DNA of 64,000 nt from Myoxocephalus aenaeus (GCA_038501785.1 JBAMJR010000138.1:351001-415000); one strand, 5' to 3'. Counted from the stretch's first letter, positions 14,104-27,040 are shown. Made by a program: numbers and translations. The notes: a model not told the origin generated them from the letters alone.

Positions 14104-14989
14104 CACCTCACAGCTACTAACTAGCATGCACCAGGGCCAGTCCCAACAGTGTGCTGTAGCCCGTCATAACTACCTTACGCCACTGCACACATTCATTTTG
14201 ACTCACCGCCTGGAATCTTTCAGCAATTTTGTCACAAACACAAACACACCCAGTCTTTAGAAGTTCTGATGCAAAGTTTTGCAGTTTTTTGCCTCAGCAC
14301 CGGAGCACTGCAGCCCGCTGTCTTTCCAATGTGATGTCTCTTGTTGTGGCTATGATCAGAAACATGATGCAAGGCAGGCCGGTGAGTGAGAAACATGTGG
14401 CTGGTGGCTCGGCTCTGCCCCGGGGGGAGGGGGGCCTCACCTTGATTGTTACTGATGGTGGCTGACTTCACTCCGGGCGCTCCAAGCCGAAGAAAGACTC
14501 GGGGCACATGATGAGATGCTCTTGAACTGATAAGGGAGCGCAGATGTTCCGTGATTTCAGAGAAGAAGAAAATGCACAAGTGTGCACTGTACATCAGCGA
14601 CGAGTAACTGACACAATGACGAAATGGAAGTATGTTAGCCTGATAGTGCTAAGATGAAGTGCCCACACCAATTATCACCTTCTTTCTCATTATTCACCTC
14701 TCCCAGTGCATCACTGGAATCCACCCACTTCATCTTCAGGGTGGCTTTAACGCTCGGATGCGAATTGATTCTTTTCTTGGAAGCCATGCTGGATTCATTC
14801 CTCCAACTCTGACAGGCAGTGGCATGATACCAACTGCTTCCCCATACTTCGGAGGAGAGAGGTTAAACTGATTCCTTTTTGCTAATTCAATCCCATGGAA
14901 GTTGGGAGTACACGCGTGAGTGGCGCTCAAGCGGGTGTACGTACATCTGCGACCCCGGTCGTCGGAAGAAATTAGCTTCTGCAAACCAC

Positions 14990-15580
14990 CGTCCAGGCGA
15001 AAAATAAATACACTTTTTGGTATTTAAAATATACTGACATTTTCCATAGTACATTGCAAATATACTATCAAATAACTGCACTTTCTGCAAATATATAAAA
15101 AGTATACGAAAGTCCTATTTTAAAAATTCAACTTTTAACACACTTTAAAATAATTGTAGTATACTTTCAAGAAATATATTATAAGAAAATATACTTTAAG
15201 TGAAAGCTCTGTGCAATTACTTAAATGTACTTGTTTGAACTTTGTTATTTTTTGTATTTTTCAAAATGTATGCTCTAAATTGCATTGAAATAAATGCAGA
15301 TTTTAAATATACCCATTTTCTTGTATACTTTAAGTAATATTTGAGTGTAATTAGTAAGCAAACTTATTCATGCTATTATTTCAATATATTAATTGTATTA
15401 TTCTTTTGGAATGTTTTAAAAGGTATTACTGGTAATTCATTTTTAAAATATATACTTGATATCTTGCCGTTTTAGTATATCTTATTCATGCTTATATTAT
15501 TATGTGTACATTTCTTAAGAAAAATGTGAATTATTATTGATTATGTGTATTAGAATGATAGCCACTTTATAACCTTTATG
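14990..15580. repeat. AT-rich block with recurring TATACTTTAAG-type motifs
   Basis: About 590 bp of AT-rich sequence unlike its neighbours. The motif TATACTTTAAG occurs near 15,190 and again near 15,325, and related AGTATACTT-like words recur. This suggests an old AT-rich transposon, but I see no defined ends and no coding frame. Confidence 0.4.
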
Positions 15581-16109
15581 TTAAATGTCAACATTTTCAT
15601 AAATGTGTTTCATATCGGTCTCGCACAATGCCACGTGGTTAACCTTGCAAAACGATTCGTGCAACAGATCGACTTTGTCACAGTTAGAAAAAGCATCACA
15701 GCTTTAATAAATATCTTTGTGTACTTTTGGTTTCACACAGGACACAAAAAGCAGTCTTCCTGGGTGAAAGTCCTGTGTTTGTGTTTTTCTAGTTATTGTC
15801 TAGGAGATTTTAGTTTTACTCCGACGTTGGTAAACCAGGCCACTCTCAAGAGGAACATTACTATCCCGCTTGACTCATTAGAATTTTTGTTCATGAGTTA
15901 AAGTTAATGCATTACCCTTGGGGGGGGTTCATGCTTGGCAACGGCAAATTATCTCACAAATTATCTCTGGAGCACATGATGTGTGCGACGTGTAACGGCG
16001 CGATGAATAGTCATCGACATGAACACGAGGAATCAGGCAAACATGCACTCTGGCAGACACCACACATCCATGCAGACACACAAACTGTGGGTCGAGCCTG
16101 AAGCCTCTT

Positions 16110-16110
<1 letters not shown>

Positions 16111-16164
<54 letters not shown>
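16111..16164. repeat. (GT)n microsatellite
   Basis: A pure GT array of about 54 bp. Confidence 0.96.
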
Positions 16165-16166
<2 letters not shown>

Positions 16167-16479
16167 CTCAGCAGGCCTAGTTTAATAAATAGATGGGGGT
16201 TTCAGAGACTGACACGATTCTGAGTTGCAGACATTAGACCTTTCTTCGCAGGGCAGATAGCAGAGGTTAAATAAATTCAGAGAGAACAGTCACTGCCACG
16301 CTCACACATCATCACTAACATGATGAAAATGAGAACCGGCTCATGTTTGACCTCTTCACTCCCAAGTTTTATAATCCACTCTTTCCCCGGGAAGATGTAA
16401 TTGAATAGAAAAAGTGTGACTTTCATATAAATTCCATTGTTTCAAAGTCGAGCTTTGAGGCTTCATCAATTAAACGCGA

Positions 16480-16860
16480 GTTAACTTGTAAATGTAACGC
16501 ACTGGGGGGAGGAGACACCTCAATAAAAACCTAATTTGTTGTGAATATGAAACTTATTAAATTCCAACTTTTGATCTGCTTTGCATATTTTGTGCTAATT
16601 ACAGCAGATGAGGAAATGCCTCCTTTGCATATTTGAGGGCACAAGAATATGAGAGCAAGAGAGTGCAACAAGGAGACAAAGAGGAAGGAAAAAGGGAGAG
16701 GAGATTACATGCTGTTGCCCTCTATAATGAGATTGTCGTCAAACACCTTAATACCTCTCTGCAGTGTTTGAAGATTGTGTTTCCATTTGGGCCGGCAGTG
16801 ACGGACTGATTAATCATTTTTAATCAGGACGCCTCAGTGAATAATTCACCCCTCGAACAT
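16480..16860. promoter_or_regulatory. candidate cis-regulatory segment (low confidence)
   Basis: A non-repetitive AT-rich segment. It has two copies of the octamer-like word CTTTGCATATT (about 16,579 and 16,623), similar to POU-factor sites. A cluster of homeodomain TAAT cores (GATTAATCATTTTTAATCAG) lies at about 16,808-16,827. No coding frame covers it. That it is an enhancer is inference from motif content only. Confidence 0.25.
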
Positions 16861-19017
16861 CTTTTGAACCACCGAGGCGACACACTTTTGAATTTATTTG
16901 GTTTCAAATATCTCTGCGTCCAATATTCATCACGGAGACAGAAAACTAAATGTTTGATTACCGTGCGTTGTTGTAGTGATGATGTACTGCATTGCAGTAA
17001 AGAATGGCCAATAGCCAACAAGTGGCAGTATTGTGCAAACTGCTCATCCTTTCAAAGAGAAATAGCCACTAAACATTTAATATTCATCGCTTACTGGGCC
17101 TCGGCCTTTTTGTTCCTTATTGTTTCTATTGTTAAACCCCAGAGCCTACAATACTATTTGCAATAGGATATGGGGGGTTTCTAAAGAGATAAGCGCTAAA
17201 ACAGCGTTTCAGACGAAAGGTGAATAAAGGTATATTCAGACAGATATTAAAATATTTAAACGTGTTTGAGCAGAAATACCAAATACAAGCGTGAACCCGG
17301 AGATAAGCACGATATGTTCCCTTTAACAATTTATCACATGACTATTTCTATGAAAGGAGTCGCTCAATGTCAAACCCAGCTCTACTGTTCTATGCAGCTT
17401 TACAGCATCTTTCAGCTCAATGTTACAGCGTAGTTTTCAGCAAAAACCCAAGGTCTGCTACCTGCCCAGTACCAAACATGTGAACATGGTGGAGCATTTT
17501 GCGAGACCAAAGCAGAGCTAAAAAGAAGGATATATATTGGACTTGCCAGATGGCCAAATTAATGCTATTGTTGCGCCCTTCCTGTTTGCCAATACATCAG
17601 CCATTTTAACATGATTGATAATACGCCAGTGTTGTGTTTATATTGCCTCAAAAATAGTCAGTTATTTCAGGTTTATTATTGCTTATGTATGTCTGGTTTA
17701 CAGATGGTAACTTCTCAAAGCAGCTCTGACCAAAACCGTCTGCATGCTTGCAAATGTATTTCATGTTGTGTTATCACCGGCCAGCTGTTCCAAAAATGCC
17801 GGGATTGTCCGCTGGGTTATTGGCTCATCAACATTACCTCGACAATATTCTGTTGCCGGGCTCAACCGCCTGTCCTCGTTGCTAAGAGAGCCGCTCCACG
17901 CCATCGACTCACCTCGGCTCACACGCCACATCACAGCACTCCGCCAGGAGAAAGGGCTTTTCTTCCCCTTCCCCGTCCTCTTATTCCATCTGCCTTTCTC
18001 CCGTCTCGGATTATTCATCCAAGAGCTGAAAGTCAAAGTTTATCTCTGCCTTTCTCAGCGTGTCTCTATGGCTCTGTCAATCTGCCCTCCCCACCTCTCC
18101 TCTATTACTCTCCCCCTTTTTATCTCCCACCCCACTCTCTCTGCCAGCCGGAGTTGGGGAGGGGGAAAAAATTCATAATACTTGTGATGTTTCGTAAAAA
18201 AAAAAAAAAGGGAACAGAGTGGCAGCCTATCAGTGTGCATGAGTCATGCGGCTGCCACACAGAAATACAGGCTGAAATACAGAGAGAAAAATGCAATAGA
18301 GTCAGGGAGTAGGTACATCAATTTGAAAAGAGCATAATCATAATTCAAGGAGGGAGGGATAGAATAAAAGATACTCAGAGGAACACATATTTTTGCACCT
18401 GTTCATATCGACGTAAAAGATAAGGAGGGACAGCATCTGTAATGGCTTACCGATAACCATCTCTGCTTATAATTTATGAAAGAGTTACGAAATTGAAGTG
18501 AGAATCCTCGGCATCAAGCTGAAGCCATCAGAGTGTGCTCTCCTTCATCACTGCCATCTTATCTGGTTTGTTGAGCGACTGTGTTTTGCATACGGCCAGC
18601 AGGTTTTGCATCTGGGCCACATTATTGTCACCTTGCTGAATTGCATTACAGAAAGTGAGGAGACTCCAGAGAGCGAAAAAAAAGGAGATGGAGAGACAAT
18701 CTTCTCCGGGCAGGGGTGACTTTAATCTGTACTCACTGAGGGGGGAGCTTCTGTCCTGCCCTCCTGTGTATTAGCCTTCAGACTTCAGCGGGCTCGTGTC
18801 TTACGGCACAGTTCAGTGTGTGCAGAATGCTGCGTGCCCTTTTGCTTCAATTTTACCACCAGCGCAAATTAATCATCGCTCAATCTGATTCTCATGTTAA
18901 TAAAGCCAGAGGGCGGAAGTGCACTATTTCTTGAACTAATTAAGAGCAGAACTTGCTGTTCGAGACAAATTTTTAAAGATTGTAATGTTCCATGAATCCT
19001 TGCTGAGAAAAACTACA

Positions 19018-19018
<1 letters not shown>

Positions 19019-19080
<62 letters not shown>
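19019..19080. repeat. (TG)n microsatellite
   Basis: A TG array of about 62 bp with one early CG step. Confidence 0.96.
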
Positions 19081-19084
<4 letters not shown>

Positions 19085-20600
19085 TTCTTCCTCCTAGCTT
19101 CTGAAATCAAGTGGGATGTTGGCCCAGTTTTGGTAAAAATCGAGTCAGCATATCAATGCGTGGATGTTATGATATAATTAGGACGATGTCTCATTTTGGA
19201 GTGTTAGGTGTCATACCTAAATTGACACAATGCATCGTGTGCTGAGAGTTAGAGATTACCATTTACAAAGAAATATACATTTTCCTATTCATCTCTCGAA
19301 GGTATCTGACTGTGTGGATAGTTTTATATTTCTTTGTCCAAAGTTTATCTGAGATTTCTCCAACACAACGAAGGTGAATGGAATGTTGTACGTTGTGCTC
19401 AAAGCATTAAAAATGACATTTAAAAAAATGTTAGCAACAACACACATTTTTAGAAACGGTATCCCTGTTTGGAGTGACCTTGACATATATGTGATTACAT
19501 TTTCTAAACTCAAGGTTCACTTTCAGCCTAAAATGAGAATCTTGAACAGAGCCAGGCTCGCTGTATTCATCTTGAAATAGAATAGAAATAAGTGACTGAG
19601 AAGTCAAGATCCACCAACGCACAGATGATTAGAAACCATGTCTGCAGGGATATGAATATAATCAGATAGATATCTGAAAATATGGACAAACAAAACAAGA
19701 AATGTCTGCTGCATGGACAAAATATACCTTTTGCTATAGTTTGGGTGACTATGCTGCAGAATAGTTTGATCCAGAGCCCTTTTTTTTTAAGCCTGATTCT
19801 GTGTGAAAATAAAGTAATATTACTAACAAATGTGAGCCTAAAAGGGCAGCAGTGCTCGTCTACTTACAGAATGTCATGTGAGAGGTACTTGGGAAGCACT
19901 CTTTCTGTGTGCTGCCGAAACTGTAACACACCATAATCAATAAGCCGGCTCAAATCGGCAGTGATCAGAGCATGAAAGCTTTGAGCGGCGGAGAGCATGT
20001 GACAGCCCGCCAGCTCCGGAGATGCTCTCAGAGAAACGGCAGCATCAGCAGCGGGCGTACAGAGAGGCGCTCATGCATCCATCCATCCACGCGGCTGAAA
20101 AGCAGCTTCAAACAGACTGTGAAATCCATCTCGGCTGCCCAATTTGAAGAGCGGTGGAGAGGGACGGGTGGGACAGAGTTTGACTCACAGCCAAGGAGAA
20201 GGACAGAGAGACAGACAGTGGAGGAGAGACAGAAGGGATGGGGAAGAGAGACAGTCTCCGCTGGAGTTATTGATGTTCAATTGACATCGGAACATCTGCG
20301 AGCCCATTTGGTCTTGTTAATTACACAGCAATTTAACTCACACACTCAGTGGCGAAGACAAGGAGGGAGGCGCTGGATGAACTGTGGAGCGCCGTGCCCT
20401 GACTTCTACTTTATCTCCTGTTCAACTCGCCTGTCGATGACGCCGTCGGCTATACGTCTCCAGTGGCAATTATGCAGCCTTCGGCGAGGTTTACTGCTCT
20501 AATGCCTGGAAATATAAACCCTACCTACTGGGGGACAGATCCAGCACTAATGTTGCCTTTCAGCTCAGATTATGCAGATGATTTTTGCAGCAAATAGAGC

Positions 20601-21046
20601 CTTGTTGTGAGGCACAGTAGACAGTCGAGTTCAACAGCACAACTCTGAGACAGGTGGTAGGCAAAGTTCTTTAGTGGGATATTCAGGCAGGGGTCAAAAC
20701 CAGGAGATCAGTCAAACAAGCAAACAAATCCGATAAGCGGCAGGCAAAATCCACGGTACACGAGACAGGCAAAAACGGGGTCAGAACAGGCAGGCAAAGA
20801 GAGGGATACGCTGGAGAGTTTGGCACAATGGACAAGACAATCTGGCAGAGGACACGTGCAAGTGAGGGGACCTAAATAGTGAGCTAATGAGGGAACGGGC
20901 TGCAGGTGAGATGGGTGTGAGGGCCAGGTGACGGTGATGAGGGGTAATCAGACGTGGGTGGTAGGATCTGGAATGACAGGAGAGTGGTTAGAACTGACAG
21001 ACAGGATGAAAAACACTTAATATGACGGGGAATCCGTGACACTTGT
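20601..21046 (-). mobile_element. solo LTR-like element with 5-bp target duplication
   Basis: On the minus strand the element starts TGTCACGG and ends CCTCACA, giving the TG...CA ends of a long terminal repeat. The 5-mer CTTGT flanks both sides (20,601-20,605 and 21,042-21,046), as expected of integrase-made duplications. The element between them is 436 bp. On the minus strand a TATTTAGG word could be a degenerate TATA box. No gag or pol frame is nearby, so it fits a solo LTR left by recombination. The boundaries rest on this reading alone. Confidence 0.55.
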
Positions 21047-21499
21047 GGCTCTAGTTGTGAGATAAGGTGCAAGGACCACCAACGGCCTCTTCAACTTAAA
21101 CCTTCCTTTGTATTATTTAAGCCCCAAAATGCACAACTATTGGCTCATTTAGCACTAATAGTATGTCCATGCTGGCGCTGCAATATGTGAATTTGTATTA
21201 AACATGAGTTATTACATTAATATTACCAATATATATATTTAATGGCATACCAAACTACTTTTACATATTTTAATCAAGTGCATGCTACCAGAGTAACGAG
21301 GAGTATCTCAGCAAGATGCACACGAGCTGCACCGCTCAGAGACAAACACATCAGCCGAATCTCGACTGTACAAACAGCCCCGAAACTGTGTGTCGAGTTG
21401 AATGATGAAATCTGAACCCAAACGAAACCGCATCCATAGAGAAAAACGTGTCGGGCATTCTGATTAGTTATATAAGAAGGGCATACAGGGAGAGCAAGT

Positions 21500-21566
<67 letters not shown>

Positions 21567-22266
21567 TGCAGACCCCAGAGGCCTGTGTTTGCCTTTCCTG
21601 TAATCTGAGCTTCCGTTCTCTGAAGAATGACGTAACTGAACGCCAGCCCTAAACCAAGTAGGAGAGCCAGCCAGACACGCTCAAAATTGTGTGTCTGCGT
21701 GTGCGTTCTTTATATCTCTTTACATCTCTTTACATCCCTTATGTCACTATTTACTACTAATTGCAAAAATAGGGGGTTGTTGGAGAGAGAAGTTATTTCG
21801 TGGCGCGAAAACTTAGTAGACTTTGCTGCAGTAAACATGATCTTTTATTGCATCACGTCGCCCTGCAGATACTTTTACAAGGTCTCCGAGACGTGGCAGT
21901 GGACCAAGGTCTTTGACTGGTTTGTGGACCACATTTGCAAGTCTTATGGAGTCAACTAGTCAGGAGGTCATCTAGACGGAGATGTGAGTGAATGTCAAAG
22001 ATTGATCTCTTCTCTTTTCCCTAATCTCCTCCCCTCCTCCCCCCTCCTCTCCCAACTTCCTGTGCTTTTCTCTGCAGTGAGTATTCCCCGCTAAACGGAT
22101 ATGAGTCACCGTGCCGGGCTCTCCTTACCGAACAGGAGGCAATTGCAGAGGCCGGTGCCTCCTTAACCCTCTTCCTGACTTCTGCTTCAGCATCACCACC
22201 AGGAAGCTGAGGCTGAGGCTGCCCCATGAGGCTGAGGCTGAGGCTGCCCCATGAGAGGAGGACGTT
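21047..22266. other. intergenic DNA, no gene recognised
   Basis: Unique sequence plus one CA array. An exon-like piece at 21,868-21,957 (polypyrimidine-poor acceptor, then about 29 codons to a stop) is discussed as a weak candidate only. A 23-bp GCTGAGGCTGAGGCTGCCCC-type tandem duplication lies at about 22,206-22,253. Confidence 0.5.
21501..21563. repeat. (CA)n microsatellite
   Basis: A pure CA array of about 63 bp. Confidence 0.96.
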
Positions 22267-22634
22267 AATTTAACTAGGGTGACCAGACGTCCTCTTTTTC
22301 CCGGACATGTCCTCTTTTCGAGACCGAAAAAAAGGGTCCGGCAGGGATTCCAAAAACGTCCGGGATTTTGCTACGTCGGGGAAAATAGTTATTACCCCCT
22401 TACAAGTTTTGGAAATGGTACGTCCGGGAAAATAGTTATTACCCCCTTACAAGTTTTGGAAATGGTATCTCCCTCACGTTCCACCTTCTTGCGCAAGCTC
22501 TGACTGTAGAGAGAACTGTCATTAAATGTAAGTTCACGGCCCCCCCCCCCGCGACGAGGTGTCCTTCCCCCCCCCCCCCCCCGAACGAAGTGTCCTCTTT
22601 TTCACAAACTCAAATCTGGTCACCCTAATTTAAC
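22267..22634. mobile_element. hAT-like non-autonomous DNA transposon
   Basis: The element runs from 22,275 to 22,626. The left end TAGGGTGACCAGA and the right end TCTGGTCACCCT are inverted copies. The octamer AATTTAAC flanks both sides (22,267-22,274 and 22,627-22,634). Eight-base target duplications and TAGGG/CAGGG-type ends are typical of hAT transposons. The inside has a 47-bp unit tandemly duplicated with one mismatch (22,374-22,420 and 22,421-22,467) and two C-runs. There is no transposase frame, so it is a deletion derivative or MITE. If the leading T belongs to the inverted repeat on both sides, the duplication would be 7 bp. Confidence 0.75.
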
Positions 22635-23322
22635 AAATGCAACTCTGGACGCTTTTTTCCTCTGCTTCTGCCTTTCCAAATGGCTTTTCCATCTTCCAAA
22701 CCAGCAGCCGTCTCAGATATCAATAATATATGACTGAAAAAGGAAGGTTTTAGAAGGGAAGTGGAATAAACAGTCCTCTGCAATGCTCCCAAAACTCTTG
22801 CACTAACCCAGAGAAGCATATGGCCCGTGGCTTATCCTTTAACGGTATATGCTGCAACATAAGCATGTTGTGCAAAAGAAAGGGGCTCATTCTTTCGCCT
22901 GGTGGTGAAATAGGTCAGAGGTTTCTTTACTTTATAACATTGCACTTGATGCTAAGGGAGTTGCCACACAAGTTTTAAGCATGTGTGTGGGGGGGGGGGA
23001 GTCTCTGCTTGTTTTCCTCTCCATGTGACCCATTTGCCGATCGACCACAGTGTTCCCCGCTCTGCTGGGGTTTCCATGCCAACGCAGCCAGTGGCAAGAC
23101 AAAAGATGAGGACTCACTTGGTCTTGATCAAAGAGAGGCCGCTGCCTCAGTCTGTTGCTCTTGCTATCTGTGTTGTGAAACTGATGTGTTATTGTACACA
23201 CCGAGATGTAGAAAGAGAAAATATTGTGCAGTTGTACCCACAGCCCATCAGTCTAGTGAGTAACCCTTCATCAACACCACCCGTCATGTCCCACATATGG
23301 TATGAATGGATAATAACTGGGT
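22635..23322. other. intergenic DNA, no gene recognised
   Basis: Unique sequence with a short G-run at about 22,989. No gene, RNA or named repeat is recognised. Confidence 0.5.
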
Positions 23323-23818
23323 TGTCACGGTTTGGGTTTTTCGGGGTTCCTGTTTTATTGTGAAGTCCTTGTCTTGTGTGTCCTCTGTGTTCATGCACTT
23401 CCTGCCCCTGTTCCCTGATTGTGTATTCCCTTCACCTGTGCTGCCCTCATTGTTTTCCACCTGTGCCTCGTTACCTTCCTCTTGTATTTAAACCCTGTTT
23501 GTCTCCTATCCCCATGTCGGATTGTACCGTTTGTCCTCTGTTAGCTGTCCTCTGTTAGCTGTCCTCTGTTAGCTGTCCTCTGTTAGCTGTCCTCTGTTAG
23601 CTGTCCTGTTAAGATACCTGTTGTCCGTTCGTTCCCCTGCCTATTTTTGTTCCTGGTGTTTGCTCCCTGATCTTGCTTCCCTGTTTTTTGGATTCCTGTT
23701 TTTGTTTGTTTGTTCCTCAGCCTGTTTTTGAAGCCTGACCTGAGTTTTGTTTGATAATAAATTTACTTTGAACTGTTGCTCTGGCATTTGGGTCCTCTCC
23801 TCAAACCACCACGTGACA
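23323..23818 (+). mobile_element. LTR-like dispersed repeat
   Basis: It begins TGTCACGG and ends CACGTGACA. In sense order it has a TATA-like GTATTTAAA near 23,484 and an AATAAA signal near 23,757, the order expected in a long terminal repeat. It shares the TGTCACGG start with the element at 20,601-21,046, so the two may be related. I could not find a target-site duplication, so the ends are provisional. It contains the 14-bp tandem repeat at 23,533-23,602. Confidence 0.45.
23533..23602. repeat. 14-bp tandem repeat, five copies
   Basis: The unit GTCCTCTGTTAGCT repeats five times without change, followed by a partial unit. Confidence 0.95.
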
Positions 23819-23929
23819 TTATTTATAGTGATTATTATTTATTATTTATTGCCAATGCTTCGGGTCACTTTTGTCAAGTTTGCGTTACTGCCACATTTCA
23901 ATGTCCAGTACATTAAAATAAAACATCAA

Positions 23930-24650
23930 CAGTTTACTCAGCTATGTGGCTATTTCAACACTTTGATCATTACTTTAAGCTCATTAACTCAAAGTTTACC
24001 TTCAGCTAACTATTTAAATATTTATTCAACCACTACATTAGGCCAAATATAACTATTTCAACACATTGATCATTACTTTAAGCTAACTAACTCAAAGCTT
24101 AACTTCAGTTTACTATTTAAATAATTATTCAACAGCTACATTAAGCAAAATATTACTATTTCAATGTGTTGATCATTACTTTAAACTAACTCAAAGCTTA
24201 CCTTTAGCTTACTATTTTGATGTTTATTCAACAGACACATTGAGCTAACGATTTCAACAGTTGACTCATTAGCTTCAGCTAACTATTTTAACACTTTGAT
24301 TATTACTTTAAGCTAATTAACGCAAAGCTTACCTTTAGCTTACTATTTAAATGATTATTCAACATCTACATTAAGCAAAATATAACTTGCAATGCTTTGA
24401 TCATTACTTTAAGCTAACTAGCTCAAAGCTTACCTTTAGCCTAGTATTGTGATGATTATTTAATTGAAACATTGAGCTAACTATTTCAGCTGTTTATCCG
24501 TTACCTTTAGCTAACTATTTCAACTCTTTGATCATTACTTTAAGCTAACTAGGTCAAAGCTTACTCATAGCTAACTATTTCAATGTTTACTTTTACCTTT
24601 AGCTAACCTTTCATCCAGTAGCCTACTCATAGCTAACTAGTTCAACTCCT
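23930..24650. repeat. minisatellite, about 103-bp unit
   Basis: The phrase TATTTCAA...GATCATTACTTTAA recurs with starts at 23,951, 24,054 and 24,157, giving a period of 103 bp. More diverged copies continue to about 24,650. Each unit carries AGCTAACT- and CTCAAAGCTTACC-type words and a TATTCAAC word. There are roughly six to seven copies, with divergence increasing toward the 3' side. There is no coding capacity. Confidence 0.85.
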
Positions 24651-26137
24651 CCCCTTGCTTATACTAACTTGTTCTTCGGCAGTGTGTATTGCAACATGTG
24701 GTGAGAGCGTTATTATTGATCCCATTGCTTTTCTTTTTTTTGCGTAGCTAAAGCAGAGACAACCGGTTCAGGTTCGGCATCGACCTCAAGTGGTTCGGGG
24801 TCAGGACAGCCCGGCGGTCAGGGCATCGGACCTGAACACAGCCGGTTACCGGTGCCTCAGCGAGCATGGAACATCGCGCGATGAGAACAGACTCAGGTTG
24901 CTTGGCAGCTCATTGGTTAATGTAAATTCAATAAAAGCAGCATCACGCATTTGTAACAACCTTTAGCTTTCTTATAATTCCACTACACACAAATTCTGTC
25001 AACTGCAGAAATACAAGTGGGATTCTTGGGAATCAATGTTGTCGAGTATTGATATCACTGGGCCTTATTACGGTGTAACTAAAATAGCCCTGGTGGAGTT
25101 TCGGAGGTGCACAAAGTGAACAAACTATAATTATGCTGATTAAAAATGCATACTTAAATATCTGCATCTGCAAACGTCCAGAACAAAGGATGAGTTCTTC
25201 CAGTGTTGTGAAAAGACACTCAACATAATAAGTCTGGATCTCATGCAGAATACAAAATGCTGTATTGACAAGAACAGAATGTAAACATTAGCTGTTTATC
25301 AATACGCCAGACCCAACATCCACAAGATGCTAATTTCTCAGTGTGAAATGAATACTCAGAGAAAATGCACTTTTTTATTGACACACCTGATTGTTTGTGC
25401 GCTTCCAGTTCTCCATTTGAATGTCGATGCATACTGATGTCAGTTGCAAAAGGAGTGCATGTTTCCACTGACATTGTTGCCCGTGGGAAAATTAATAGCC
25501 TGGGCTACTTTGGTGACACAGCAATATCATTCTTCCCAACAAATGAAAGCAGTTTCCCAATTTCCCGCATGTCAGCTGGGCAAAAACAAGCTCATTCACT
25601 GTGACGATAAGTAAAGCTGAAGTAAATGCATTCACATAAACAGCGGATGGAGAATAACAGTTGAAAAGCGGAACTGTATTTAACCGCTCCCTGAATGAAT
25701 GAGTAAAGAAATGCCACAGCAGCTGCGTTTAGTGATACTGCGGGAGAACTTTCCACTCCATTCATCAGCGGCGAAAACAGGGAAGAGGGGAGTGAGTGAG
25801 AGAAGGGAAAAAGAGGGACAAAGATAAGATGAGAATGAGAAGAAAATACTGATTTGATGAATGAGAAGGGCAAGCGGAGGGGAATTAGTAAGACAAAAAG
25901 AGAAAACATGAGCGAGAGAGAGAGAGAGCGCCGTGGAAAAAAAAGGCGAAAAGAGGAGAGGGGTGCCGCAGGAAGAGAACAAAAGAGGGAGAGCATGATG
26001 TTTGGAGAGACAGTTGGGAGAGTGAGTCGAGTTCAGACTTTCAAAGAGATGCACCGCCTGACTAATTTGCCAGTGTAGAGACCTCAACCAACCAAAGCCA
26101 ATTTGTGCGGCTCAAGGTGACCCTTGGGAGAGCGAAT

Positions 26138-26140
<3 letters not shown>

Positions 26141-26210
<70 letters not shown>
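26141..26210. repeat. (TG)n microsatellite
   Basis: A TG array of about 64 bp with a TATG end. Confidence 0.96.
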
Positions 26211-27040
26211 AGCGAGTCAGAGAGACAGTGTTCCCTTTTTAATTTTTTAATTTGATAAATCCTCATCAGTGCCGCTGTAAACAAACAAGAGATGCTTTCA
26301 CCTATCAAAAAGCCACACATGAGCATCCTGACACGCACACACACCTGCATCCTCATCACGGGAGAGGATTAATAATCCGGCTGTTGTCTCCTCCAGATAA
26401 CAGCCTCATCATCAGCCGAGCTTGCTGATCAGTCATTTTAATGTATAGCGATAGACTCCAACTGCTTTAACCGCCGCCGTCTTCACACCGCGATCACTCA
26501 CTCCGGCTTCTGTGAACATGACGACGATGGACACGTGACACAGCGGAAGGCCTTTAGTGACCTCAGATGATTGTTAATGAATGTTGCTTGTGAGATCATC
26601 TGATTATAAAGCGTGAAGAAAGCGTGAAGAATATTAGTTATGGGCGTCATGTAGAAGTGTTACCAAAATCTCCGCGTGAGTTTATTGACAACTCACTTCT
26701 TTATCCGAAGCGGTTTAATGAAAGTTGCAAAGCCGGGCGATCAAAATGAATCTCTCGGGGCAATTCTGACAGAAAATCTCAGCTTTTTTTTCCACAGCAG
26801 ACACAAAAGACTTTTGAATAATACAAAACATGCAGATTTGGAGCCACCGGTCTCTGATATATTTGATTGAGTCCTCTCTGCTGCACAGTGTTGCACTCTT
26901 CTTTCTTGTCAGGTATAGACACATCTGACAAGAAAATAATTAGATCACTTCAATCACATCGGCGCATAGATGCAGACGCTTGCATCCACATTGCATTATG
27001 CCTCTCATATTGTTTCAGGCGGCTGATAAGAGTGAGTTTA

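Noticed and set aside
17611..18312. A 233-residue frame
   Set aside because: Composition and wording are not protein-like, several overlapping frames of similar length exist, and there is no family signature or splice context.
23930..24650. CRISPR-like array
   Set aside because: The 103-bp units are tandem with no unique spacers, and this is animal DNA. It is a minisatellite.
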